Below are positions 26,331-33,936 of a stretch of 64,000 nucleotides of DNA, piece by piece. The stretch spans positions 154,658 to 218,657 of the forward strand of contig JAIQGL010000014.1 in the NCBI GenBank assembly GCA_020072585.1, written 5' to 3'. Position 1 is the first letter of the stretch, and each line of letters opens with the position of its first letter. The stretch is from Terriglobia bacterium (GTDB lineage: Bacteria; Acidobacteriota; Terriglobia; Terriglobales; Acidobacteriaceae). The notes under the pieces were generated by a model that was not told the origin of the DNA, made no database searches, and saw nothing but the letters and a program-made list of their open reading frames with translations. The translations under genes and the position numbers were made by a program.

Positions 26331-26843
26331 TTACGACATGCGTGAAATCAATTCCCGCATTTGCAAACGGGCCTGGTGCAATCCAAACTGCGTTTCCTGC
26401 ACATTCATTCCAAGAAGATGGGCGATCTTTTCGTGCGTATAGCCTTCCACATCGTGCATGAGAAAAATGAGTTTTTCAGTGGCCGGCAACTGTACCACTG
26501 CACGCTCCAGATGTACGCGTTTCACGTTTCCGCGAACGCTCTTGGTTTCAGCGGAAATAGCAGTGTTTAAGGTAAGCGTGCCAATCCGTGTAATCTCGCG
26601 GATTTCGGCCAGGAATGCCTGATCAATGTGTTCCGTCCTGGGGCTCGCCGATGAGGCAAATGCGCGCAGAAACGTGTTCCCTGAGAGTTCTTCGGCTGTC
26701 AGTTCATTGTCCGTCATCCAAAAAGCCAGGGAGTAGATTCTGTGGCAATGTTCGCCGTAGATCTCATCATATTTGGCCGTGCGGCTTTCTACTGTGGGAA
26801 CCAGAAGTCCCAGATTGCTGAAAATACCCACGTTGCTAGACAT
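26331..26843 (-). CDS. Sigma-70 family (ECF-like) factor
   Basis: The 170-residue product has a region-2-like part (YGEHCHRIYSLAFWMTDNEL, TAEELSGNTFLRAFA). Region 4 follows, with LPATEKLIFLMHDVEGYTHE and KIAHLLGMNVQETQFGLHQA, a helix-turn-helix with sequence unlike typical ECF factors. No anti-sigma gene is adjacent. The gene is isolated between AT-rich intergenic stretches and has its own terminator. It could be a regulator that has drifted from classical sigma function; promoter specificity cannot be inferred. Confidence 0.75.
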   Translation of the reverse strand: MSSNVGIFSNLGLLVPTVESRTAKYDEIYGEHCHRIYSLAFWMTDNELTAEELSGNTFLRAFASSASPRTEHIDQAFLAEIREITRIGTLTLNTAISAETKSVRGNVKRVHLERAVVQLPATEKLIFLMHDVEGYTHEKIAHLLGMNVQETQFGLHQARLQMRELISRMS

Positions 26844-27184
26844 TGAACCTACCTCTTTTCGGCCCGGTGAGGGTCCCTTTTTAAATACGATCCATCAATC
26901 TCACACTGGGATAGAGCAATCCAGTTGCCCAAAGAACGCAGATGACCATCAAGTTTTGCAATGGAAATTAAGTCCTTGATTCTTAACCCTCTAGGCGCAA
27001 CCTGTGAGAGAAGAGAGAAAATCTACAAGCTACCGGGTTAAGGTGCGATCCTGATCTCGATATAGTTTATGGGTACTTGAATACCACTTATTTCTATATA
27101 AGTGCTCTTGTAGAAGTCTAAGGCGGGTAAATTTTACAGAAGTGATCGAAACCGGAGAGGGAACAGAATTTATCGAACCATTTT
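26844..27184. other. AT-rich intergenic region
   Basis: No gene is supported in 341 bases. It must hold the promoter of the sigma-like gene (minus). Near its left end lies CTTTTTAAATACGATCC and near the right end a 13-base tandem repeat described separately. Confidence 0.5.
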
Positions 27185-27196
27185 TTATCGAACCAT
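27169..27196. repeat. Tandem duplication of the methyltransferase gene end
   Basis: TTTATCGAACCAT occurs at 27169-27181 and again at 27184-27196. On the minus strand each copy reads ATG GTT CGA TAA, so the last codons and stop of the gene at 27185 are duplicated just downstream. Confidence 0.7.
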
Positions 27197-27859
27197 CAGC
27201 ACTTCCCGGATATTGTCACGTCCCAGGAAAAACTTGCGCGAAGCAAAATCTTTGAACAGGTTCTCAATATGACGGTTGTTAAAAATCCGCTGCAGCCGGA
27301 AGCCCTGGATTGGCTCCAGTTCCAGCGTGTCTTTTTGCACAATATGGTGGCGTGAGTAGAGTGATTCCACGCCAGCGTCTTTGGTGTGAAAGAAGGCGAG
27401 CAGGTGCCCCTTCGTCTTCAGCATCACTTGCAGGCGCTCTACCAGAGGTTTGACCAGTGCCTCAGGCAGATAGTCCGCGACGTCCCAGAATAAGATGGCA
27501 TCGAATTGGCCGGCCGGATAGTCAAGATTTTCCGCGAAGAACTTTGCCGGATCAATCTGCATGGATCCATCTTCCTGCTTCACCAAATAGCTTGCATCCT
27601 GCGATTCGCGCAAAATATCTTCGTTAAAAACGCGCGCACCGAGCTCGGTAAGCAGAGTAATGTTGGTAGGCGAGGTGGGTCCAAGGTCAAGGACGCAGAT
27701 CTTCTCTTCGCCGCTACTGCTCAGGCTGCGCATGAAGTCGCCCAGGCCTATGCAGTGGCGTCTGGTCCGTGGCTCAGCCTTGGCGCCCTCCTGAGGCTTG
27801 GATGGCGAACTATCTGCTCCACGGAACCATCGCATCAACTTGTGGTTAGAGGAGCTCAC
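27185..27859 (-). CDS. SAM-dependent methyltransferase-like protein
   Basis: The 224-residue product has a class I methyltransferase-like core: a first strand and loop KICVLDLGPTSPTNITLLTE, an acidic residue after strand 2 (ARVFNEDIL), and a motif-4-like AGQFDAILFWDVADYLPEAL followed by KGHLLAFF. The glycine-rich loop is atypical (DLGPTSP in place of GxGxG), so SAM binding should not be taken for granted. It lies 17 bases downstream of the bactofilin gene in the same direction, probably one transcript. Target unknown. Confidence 0.65.
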   Translation of the reverse strand: MSSSNHKLMRWFRGADSSPSKPQEGAKAEPRTRRHCIGLGDFMRSLSSSGEEKICVLDLGPTSPTNITLLTELGARVFNEDILRESQDASYLVKQEDGSMQIDPAKFFAENLDYPAGQFDAILFWDVADYLPEALVKPLVERLQVMLKTKGHLLAFFHTKDAGVESLYSRHHIVQKDTLELEPIQGFRLQRIFNNRHIENLFKDFASRKFFLGRDNIREVLMVR

Positions 27860-27876
27860 GCTCCTCTAACTCTACC

Positions 27877-28485
27877 TTATTTACTATCCAAAAAGGAACC
27901 CTGCGCGGCTGAGCTCGCACTATAACTGGCAACGCCGGAGCTTGAGCTGGAGTCACTGCCATTGCTCATACTTGCGGCAGCCGCCATTGGCTTGCGGGGC
28001 TCTGCTCTGGCATCTTTCTCTTTGATATCGATGGCGCCTTTGAAAAATGCGCCGTCTTCAATCACAATGCGCTGCGTGCTTACGTCGCCAATCAGCGTAC
28101 AGGATTTGCGCAGTTCGACGCGGCCGGTGGCGATGACATTGCCTTCCACCTTGCCATGTACGACCAGATCACGTGCGGTGATGCCGGCTTTGATCCTGCC
28201 ATTGGGGCCGATGATCAGGCTATGGTCCCGCAGATCAACCGTACCTTCAATCTCACCATCCAGATAAAGGTCTTCACTGCCGGTGAGCTCGCCTTTGATC
28301 TGTACTGATTTGCCGATGTGCCCTACATCTGCGCGGTACGGATCGCTGGCTTTCGGCGTCTCTTTATGCGGTGCTGGTGCTGGGATACTGGGTGCAGCAA
28401 CGGCAGCTGGCGGGGGTACATGCTGCGCAGGCTGGCTCGGATTCATATTCATGGGTTTATTGTCTTCCGGACGTGCTTTCCACAT
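27877..28485 (-). CDS. Bactofilin (polymer-forming cytoskeletal protein)
   Basis: From ATG 28485, preceded by AGGTGG, the product is 202 residues. A disordered Pro/Ala-rich N-terminus (to about 40) leads to the beta-helical bactofilin domain (about 48-140). The repeated pattern is VQIKGELTGSEDLYLDGEIE, GTVDLRDHSLIIGPNGRIKA, ITARDLVVHGKVEGNVIATG, followed by a Ser-rich tail. Bactofilins self-assemble into nucleotide-independent filaments at the membrane and organise envelope or chromosome proteins. The methyltransferase-like gene follows directly. Confidence 0.9.
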   Translation of the reverse strand: MWKARPEDNKPMNMNPSQPAQHVPPPAAVAAPSIPAPAPHKETPKASDPYRADVGHIGKSVQIKGELTGSEDLYLDGEIEGTVDLRDHSLIIGPNGRIKAGITARDLVVHGKVEGNVIATGRVELRKSCTLIGDVSTQRIVIEDGAFFKGAIDIKEKDARAEPRKPMAAAASMSNGSDSSSSSGVASYSASSAAQGSFLDSK

Positions 28486-28831
28486 TTCGGCCACCTTTTT
28501 TTCCTTTTTGGTTATCGCTCTCTTCAGAGAAAACTAGAAAAACTCGGATTTTTCGGAACGCCTGTGCAGATCCAATCAGGAGTTTGACCGCTAGTTTACT
28601 GCCGTATTGGCAAATCAAATAGTTACTCTAGGTGTGCGCCGGAAGGCAATCCCATGCTCATACGCGGTATCCTGCTGCCTAAATTTCCGTAGTTATAAAA
28701 TAGTAAACAGTAATCATTTTACTACCTGTATTCATAGCAGCGTAAAATATTTATTTTCATAAACTTACATGACATTGAAATCGCCCCCTCCAAATAGTTT
28801 GGCTGTCTATTTGCTTTTAAGTAAAGCGTCG

Positions 28832-28956
28832 ACCGGACGGAATTGTCGCGGCGGGCCGGGCGGAACCGATAACCAGGGGAACAGCGGTTCTGAGCGGAGG
28901 TCGCGGCTATCGAGCCAATGGGACTGCCCTTTCCGGGAGGTCGATTCTGAATGAAG
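28832..28956 (+). ncRNA. Candidate structured leader RNA upstream of gene 29099
   Basis: The gap 28486-29098 (613 bases) has no gene; its first half is AT-rich. At 28832-28956 the composition turns GC-rich and folds. TCGACC pairs with GGTCGA as a closing stem, and GAACCG with CGGTTC around ATAACCAGGGGAACAG inside. A classical terminator (28957-28983) follows, then 115 bases to the next start. It could be a riboswitch-like attenuator or a small RNA. I recognise no family. The leader at 18598-18707 shares an ACC(T/A)GGGGGAA-like string and an AGGCGG/CCGCCT hairpin. Confidence 0.4.
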
Positions 28957-28983
28957 AGGCGGCTGAAAAAGCCGCCTTTTTCA
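28957..28983 (+). terminator. Rho-independent terminator after the leader RNA candidate
   Basis: AGGCGGCT (28957-28964), loop GAAAA, AGCCGCCT (28970-28977), then TTTTC. It is upstream of, not after, a coding gene on this strand. Confidence 0.85.
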
Positions 28984-29098
28984 TTGGCCTACGCTGCGGG
29001 AAACGCCCGGTCTGCATTCTCCCTCCTTCTTCCAGATTAAAATGCAACTAGCTGCTGCCTTTCCGGCGTCTAACATTTATCAAGCTTTGACATAATTT

Positions 29099-30004
29099 AT
29101 GCGTAATCTTAGGCTCTTCTGGGGCCCGACATTTTTGTTCCTAGCAAGTCTGGCTCTGGCTGGAGCGCAGGGCCATCCCCTAACTGCCACGGAAAACCCG
29201 TCTCCGCTTCCACCAGACGCAACCCAATACGTGAGGGAAACTATCCAGCGGGAACTGGATTCCGATGCTCACGACCATTCGCATTGGCGTTTTCGCATTC
29301 ACCGTGAAGACGATAAGGGCAGCCAGGACCGCGACGTTATCGATACCAAAGAAGGACAGATTGCCCGCACTCTGTTGATCAACGGCCAGCCGTTGCCTGC
29401 CGAGGTGCGCGCAGCGGATGAAGCGCGCATGAAAAAGCTGGTGGAAGATGCGGGTGAGCGCGCAAAGCGTGAAAAGCGCGCTAAAGACGATGAAGCCAAG
29501 CTGATACAGATGTTCAAGGCAATTCCTGAAGCTTTTATCTTTAAATATGATGGCGCGGAGGATGGCCAGGTTCGTCTTTCCTTTTTTCCCAATCCGCACT
29601 ACAGCGCACCCAACCGGGAGTTGCAGGTGTTCCGCTCACTGAGCGGCAAAATGTGGATTGATCGCGCTGCTGGCCGTCTCAGCCGGATGGACGGTTCATT
29701 ATTTGAAGATGTCACCTTCGGATGGGGCCTTTTGGGACGGCTGAATAAGGGTGGCACGTTTTCAGTGTTGCAAAGTCACGTAGGCGACTCCCATTGGGAA
29801 ATCACCGCGCTCAACGTGAAAATGACAGGTCATGCCGTCATCTTTAAAAGCATCAATGTAAAGCAACTACAGCGAATGACTGATTTTCGCCGGGTAAAAG
29901 ATGACCTGACGATTGCGGAGGCCTACCAAATGCTTGAGAAGGACGAACATCCTGTCTCCGCGGACAACCAGTCAGGCGCAGCCAAGGCTCCCGTCAAAGA
30001 CTGA
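29099..30004 (+). CDS. Secreted protein of unknown function (301 aa)
   Basis: The product starts with a signal peptide (MRNLRLFWGPTFLFLASLAL, cleavage near AGAQG). A charged helical region follows (about 100-150, ARMKKLVEDAGERAKREKRA), then a beta-rich C-terminal half (PNRELQVFRSLSGKMWIDRA, SHWEITALNVKMTGHAVIFK). The latter recalls outer-membrane lipoprotein-sorting or LolA-like folds, but I can name no family. The tail is charged. It is convergent with the multiheme cytochrome gene, five bases apart. Confidence 0.65.
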   Translation: MRNLRLFWGPTFLFLASLALAGAQGHPLTATENPSPLPPDATQYVRETIQRELDSDAHDHSHWRFRIHREDDKGSQDRDVIDTKEGQIARTLLINGQPLPAEVRAADEARMKKLVEDAGERAKREKRAKDDEAKLIQMFKAIPEAFIFKYDGAEDGQVRLSFFPNPHYSAPNRELQVFRSLSGKMWIDRAAGRLSRMDGSLFEDVTFGWGLLGRLNKGGTFSVLQSHVGDSHWEITALNVKMTGHAVIFKSINVKQLQRMTDFRRVKDDLTIAEAYQMLEKDEHPVSADNQSGAAKAPVKD

Positions 30005-30009
30005 ATCCC

Positions 30010-31434
30010 TCACTTTGCTGCCTGGACCAATCCCAAATCTACAAGGATTTTCGGGTTTTTCTCATCTGAGGCCAGGATGTTGTGACAAGCGCTGCAATCC
30101 TGCGTTATGGTCGTGCCTTCCTTGGCGGTGTGCTGCTCGTCATGGCACCGGAAGCAGCCGTCAAAGTCTGTGTGCCCTAAATTGTTCGGGTACGTGCCCC
30201 ACGTGACTTTCATCGCCGGGAAAACATTGTGCTGAAAGATTGCCAGCAGGGCCTTGGCAGAGCGCGAGATTTCATCACGCCTCTGGGCATAGACCTGGGG
30301 ATAATTATTGCGATAAAAATCTTCCAAAGCAGCCGGAATCCGGGCTTCTGCCTCTTGCTCAGTGGCATACGGCTGTTTCAAGATGGCTACACCCTGTTTC
30401 TTAACAAACGGAAGTGCAGCAGAAATCTCACCGGTGCCCAGGGCTTGATCCATGGCCCGCACTGGAAGCTGATAGATGTGCGTGGGCCGGTTGTGACAGT
30501 CAACACAATCCATCTGGCGCAGCTGTGACGGATCAGGGTTGGCATTCCCCGAGGCATAAACGGTTGTTTTTCCAGCCGCTGTATATTCCACCCAGGGTAT
30601 TGTCTGGCGCTTCTCGTCAGAGGCGTAATAGCGTACAGAAATGCCCTCGCCAAGATGACGGCCGTGAATACCTACACGGCTCATTCCACCACCAAGATGC
30701 AACATGAGAACGGTGTGGCTGACGGTGTTGGACTCGTCTTCACCGTAGGAGACGATGTCACGCAGGCGATCTTCACCAAACTTCTGCGGCCAGTGGCACG
30801 TTTCACAGGTTTCACGTGCGGGACGCAGATTGCGCACGGGAACGGGAATAGGCCGGGGATAGTTGTTCAGAGCCACAGCAACTACCTGGCCGGCGCCGGA
30901 AAACTTGCTGCGCACAAACCAGGAAGCGCCTGGACCAATGTGGCAGGTCACGCACTCCACACGCGAATGTGGCGACCGCTGGTGTGCCGTAAATTCAGGC
31001 TGCATCACGGTGTGGCAGGTCTGGCCGCAAAATCCGACCGTGTCCATGTAACGCACGGCGCTGTAGGAAAACTGGGAGGCAATGATGATATTGATAAACG
31101 TGGTTCCGGCAACAAATGCCGCAAGTTTCCGCAGCTCAGGATTATGCGGATCGAGAGGGGGAAAGTCAGTGGGCATTTCCCCTTTGGCGCGTTTGCGCCG
31201 GCGGTTCAGATAAATGCCGATCGGGATCAACAGAAGACCGCCAATGAAAATTCCAGGCAGCAGGAGATACAAAACTATCCCAAAGTACGGATGCAAGGCG
31301 CTGCCGCGAAGCGTGATGGGCAGAAATACCATCCACGAGACAGTGGCTGCGGTAACCACAATCACGCCAACCAGGCTGATCCAGTTGTTGGAGAGGTACA
31401 CCAGGGGTGAAAGCCATCCTCGCAAGGTTTTCAA
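30010..31434 (-). CDS. Membrane-anchored six-heme cytochrome c, NapC/NirT-like
   Basis: The start is TTG 31434, preceded at seven bases by AGAGGAG; the longer frame to 31527 would overlap the upstream gene. The 474-residue product has membrane segments near its N-terminus (LVYLSNNWISLVGVIVVTAA, ILYLLLPGIFIGGLLLIPIG). Six CxxCH heme sites follow: CGQTCH, CVTCH, CETCH, CVDCH, CFRCH and CSACH. NapC/NirT-type proteins take electrons from quinol to periplasmic reductases. The neighbouring nine-heme cytochrome is the likely partner. An acceptor reductase is not identifiable in the window. Confidence 0.85.
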   Translation of the reverse strand: MKTLRGWLSPLVYLSNNWISLVGVIVVTAATVSWMVFLPITLRGSALHPYFGIVLYLLLPGIFIGGLLLIPIGIYLNRRRKRAKGEMPTDFPPLDPHNPELRKLAAFVAGTTFINIIIASQFSYSAVRYMDTVGFCGQTCHTVMQPEFTAHQRSPHSRVECVTCHIGPGASWFVRSKFSGAGQVVAVALNNYPRPIPVPVRNLRPARETCETCHWPQKFGEDRLRDIVSYGEDESNTVSHTVLMLHLGGGMSRVGIHGRHLGEGISVRYYASDEKRQTIPWVEYTAAGKTTVYASGNANPDPSQLRQMDCVDCHNRPTHIYQLPVRAMDQALGTGEISAALPFVKKQGVAILKQPYATEQEAEARIPAALEDFYRNNYPQVYAQRRDEISRSAKALLAIFQHNVFPAMKVTWGTYPNNLGHTDFDGCFRCHDEQHTAKEGTTITQDCSACHNILASDEKNPKILVDLGLVQAAK

Positions 31435-31472
31435 TGTTGCGCTCCTCTTTATTTTTATTGGGTTACCACACG

Positions 31473-33137
31473 CTACTCTGGTTGCTGTGTATCCGGTTCC
31501 TTGCGGGGTGACCGCCCGGTCAACCACGCTGAATCCATCGGATATACATCTGGATCAAAAATGACAAAATAAAAATGCCAGATGATAATCGCCAGAGTTG
31601 CCAGCACTGCTTCGTAGAAGTGTATCGAAGTGGCAACATCCAGAACAATCTTGGGCAGCCATTTCAAAACAAGAGTATCACCCCACAGCAAGACTCCGGT
31701 CATCAGCATAACAACCGATCCCCACACCAGCGCCCAATACTCGGCCTTTTCTATGTAGCTGTGCGGAGAGCGTCCGGGAAATTGCTTGCGCAAGCCGACG
31801 TTGTAAAGAAAGTTCGATACGGCTTCCCGAATATCTCGTCCTGCGGGCAGGAGCGCGCGCCAATGGGCTCTCAACCTGCGGCTGAACACCAGAGAAAGGA
31901 TGTGCGCGAGTGCCGCCGACATGAACACTACGGAAGCAACGCGATGAAATATCCCACGCATGGACCGCGCGGATTCCCATAGCAGAAGGGGCCGGGCCCA
32001 CCAGTGCTCAGGATACTTCAAGGCAAAACCGGTCCATGCCAGGGCAATAAAAGAGAGCGCGAGCAGAACATGCTCAATTCGCTCAAACGGCAAAGTCCGT
32101 AGTGGCGCTTCCATGTTCGCAGTGGCTGGGGTCTGCTTTTGCTGGGAAAAGCGGAGACGCCGGAGTTTGCGCAACCAGTCTCCCAGGTTATGCAAAAACA
32201 TAAACCCCAGCGTTAAGGGAATGATGAACAGGTAGATGTAGCGCACCCAGCGCAATACAGGCGGCTCTCCCTGTCCCTGGGCCATATGAATGCGTCCAAG
32301 AGAAAAACGCGCGCCTGCTCCTGTATGGCACTGGCCGCAAGTCTTGGCAAGGTTGCCGGGATGGATGGTGGATTTGGGGTCCGATGACGCACGGATGTTG
32401 TGGACACCATGACAGCTTGCGCAATTGGCCACAGTTTCAGTGCCTGACTTCGCTGCCAGGCCATGGAATGATGCGTCAAAGCTGACAATGCGGTCTGCGG
32501 GCAGTCCAAAACGCCGGGTAAGGCGCACATCATTGTGGCACGATCCACATGTGTCTCGGATCTTGCTGCGATGGACCGATGAAGCAACGTCGCTAGGCCG
32601 CAGGATCGAGTGCTCGCCGTGGCAATCGGTGCAGACGGGAGCCTGCATGATGCCCCGCTTCACCGCCTGCCCATGAATGCTGCCTTCATACTGCTCAGAA
32701 ACGTCGGCGTGGCAGGCGCCGCAGAGTCCGGGTACCTCTGCCCGAAATTTTGCCGTCTTGGCGCTATCAAGTTCATGCGCCGTTCCATGACAAGTGTCGC
32801 AGCCTGGAGCAGACCCGTTGCCATGGCTGGCAGCCTGGCCATGCACACTGCGCGCGTAGTCTCTAGCCATATTAGAGTGACAGGTGGCACAGGATGGCTT
32901 GGGAACCCCCTCGGGATGAGGAAATTCTTCATGCCGCGAATGACAAGTCTGGCAGGCGACGGAACCGTGACCGTGGGTTTTTATCTTGTCAGCAACATCA
33001 GAATGGCAGGATACGCAAGCCTGATTGTCCACCGTCGCCTTGTTTGCGGCAGGCGCCTGGCTGCTTTGGGCAGTGTCACCCGCATGCGCGAAAACGACGG
33101 TTATGAGTAATATCAGAAAAATCCGCAACAGGCTCAT
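31473..33137 (-). CDS. Nine-heme cytochrome c fused to cytochrome b561-like domain
   Basis: The 554-residue product has a signal peptide (MSLLRIFLILLITVVFAHAG) and nine CxxCH sites in the first 300 residues: CVSCH, CQTCH, CATCH, CDTCH, CGACH, CTDCH, CGSCH, CASCH and CGQCH. A four-to-five-helix membrane domain follows (YIYLFIIPLTLGFMFLHNLG, HVLLALSFIALAWTGFALKY, ATLAIIIWHFYFVIFDP) with His residues suited to b-type hemes. This fuses a periplasmic electron wire with a quinone-interacting cytochrome b. A GAGGG precedes the ATG. It is the first gene of a two-gene unit with the six-heme cytochrome. Confidence 0.88.
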   Translation of the reverse strand: MSLLRIFLILLITVVFAHAGDTAQSSQAPAANKATVDNQACVSCHSDVADKIKTHGHGSVACQTCHSRHEEFPHPEGVPKPSCATCHSNMARDYARSVHGQAASHGNGSAPGCDTCHGTAHELDSAKTAKFRAEVPGLCGACHADVSEQYEGSIHGQAVKRGIMQAPVCTDCHGEHSILRPSDVASSVHRSKIRDTCGSCHNDVRLTRRFGLPADRIVSFDASFHGLAAKSGTETVANCASCHGVHNIRASSDPKSTIHPGNLAKTCGQCHTGAGARFSLGRIHMAQGQGEPPVLRWVRYIYLFIIPLTLGFMFLHNLGDWLRKLRRLRFSQQKQTPATANMEAPLRTLPFERIEHVLLALSFIALAWTGFALKYPEHWWARPLLLWESARSMRGIFHRVASVVFMSAALAHILSLVFSRRLRAHWRALLPAGRDIREAVSNFLYNVGLRKQFPGRSPHSYIEKAEYWALVWGSVVMLMTGVLLWGDTLVLKWLPKIVLDVATSIHFYEAVLATLAIIIWHFYFVIFDPDVYPMDSAWLTGRSPRKEPDTQQPE

Positions 33138-33252
33138 CGTCCCTCAAAAGAAAACCTTTCATTTTTTTTGACGACTACCACAGGCAGAGCGTCCGCAAAA
33201 GACGGTACGCGCTCTACCGCACAACTCCTTCCCACGGCACACTGCTCCCGTT

Positions 33253-33594
33253 CTACTTCCCTTTGGCCAGCCCGCGCATATATTTCACTAGTTCCTTGAT
33301 CTGGTCGTCCGTGAGTTTGCTTTCATATGCCGGCATCTTGCCTTTGCCCTTCTTGGTAGCTTCCGTCCAGGCGGCGTCAGAATTCTTTGCCACCTCCGGA
33401 GAATTCAAGGCCTTCACGCCCATTTTCTTGCCCACAGGCGTATCACCACTACCATCTGCCGCGTGGCAGCTGGCGCATTTCGCTTTATAAAGGGCTGCTG
33501 CGTCATCTTGCGCTACGGCTGTAGAGGTGAATGCGATGGCAAGAGTGAAAATTGCGCTCAATACCAGAGCTGTCCGTCGAATTTGTTTCTTCAT
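33253..33594 (-). CDS. Small secreted cytochrome c
   Basis: From ATG 33594, preceded by AAGGGGAAAT, the 113-residue product has a signal peptide (MKKQIRRTALVLSAIFTLAI, cleavage near AVAQD). One heme site KCASCHAADGSGD follows, and axial-ligand Met in KGKMPAYESKLTDDQIKEL, typical of class I cytochromes of the c6/c-553 type. It would shuttle electrons in the periplasm, plausibly between the multiheme cytochromes and a terminal reductase. It is divergent from the radical SAM gene, with two TGTGA palindromes between. Confidence 0.9.
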   Translation of the reverse strand: MKKQIRRTALVLSAIFTLAIAFTSTAVAQDDAAALYKAKCASCHAADGSGDTPVGKKMGVKALNSPEVAKNSDAAWTEATKKGKGKMPAYESKLTDDQIKELVKYMRGLAKGK

Positions 33595-33749
33595 ATTTCC
33601 CCTTTCCCTGGGAGATACCCGATTTAAAAATGCCGCAAAAAAATGGCGGTACAAGCGGGTAACGCGGAGGTTAACTCTCCGCAAGATAGTTTAAGTTCAA
33701 ACATACAAATTCAAACAGAACATGGTGCCGAATCAATCATGGCGGGCGC

Positions 33750-33765
33750 TGTGATAAGGGTCACA
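33750..33765. promoter_or_regulatory. CRP/FNR-family operator, perfect palindrome
   Basis: TGTGATAAGGGTCACA matches TGTGA-N6-TCACA exactly. It lies in the 342-base divergent region between the small cytochrome (minus) and radical SAM (plus) genes. Confidence 0.75.
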
Positions 33766-33830
33766 TTGGAACGAATGTCCTAATTCTTTTCGCGGCAGCC
33801 TGCCCCTCATCAAACCGATGGCATTGCTTG

Positions 33831-33846
33831 TGTGATCAATGTCACA
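33831..33846. promoter_or_regulatory. CRP/FNR-family operator, second perfect palindrome
   Basis: TGTGATCAATGTCACA matches TGTGA-N6-TCACA exactly, 81 bases from the first copy and about 98 bases (centre) before the radical SAM start. Confidence 0.78.
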
Positions 33847-33936
33847 TCCCTGGTGCGATCAACAACTTAGGATAGATTTCAGTTTTTTGACGCTAAAGTA
33901 ATTTTTTAGCGGAAATTCCTATAAAGGGTGGGTGCG

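Noticed and set aside
28740..28985. 6S RNA, SRP RNA or RNase P RNA in the AT-rich gap
   Set aside because: No diagnostic strings (such as GGAAGCAGC of SRP RNA or GAGGAAAGTCC of RNase P RNA) are present.
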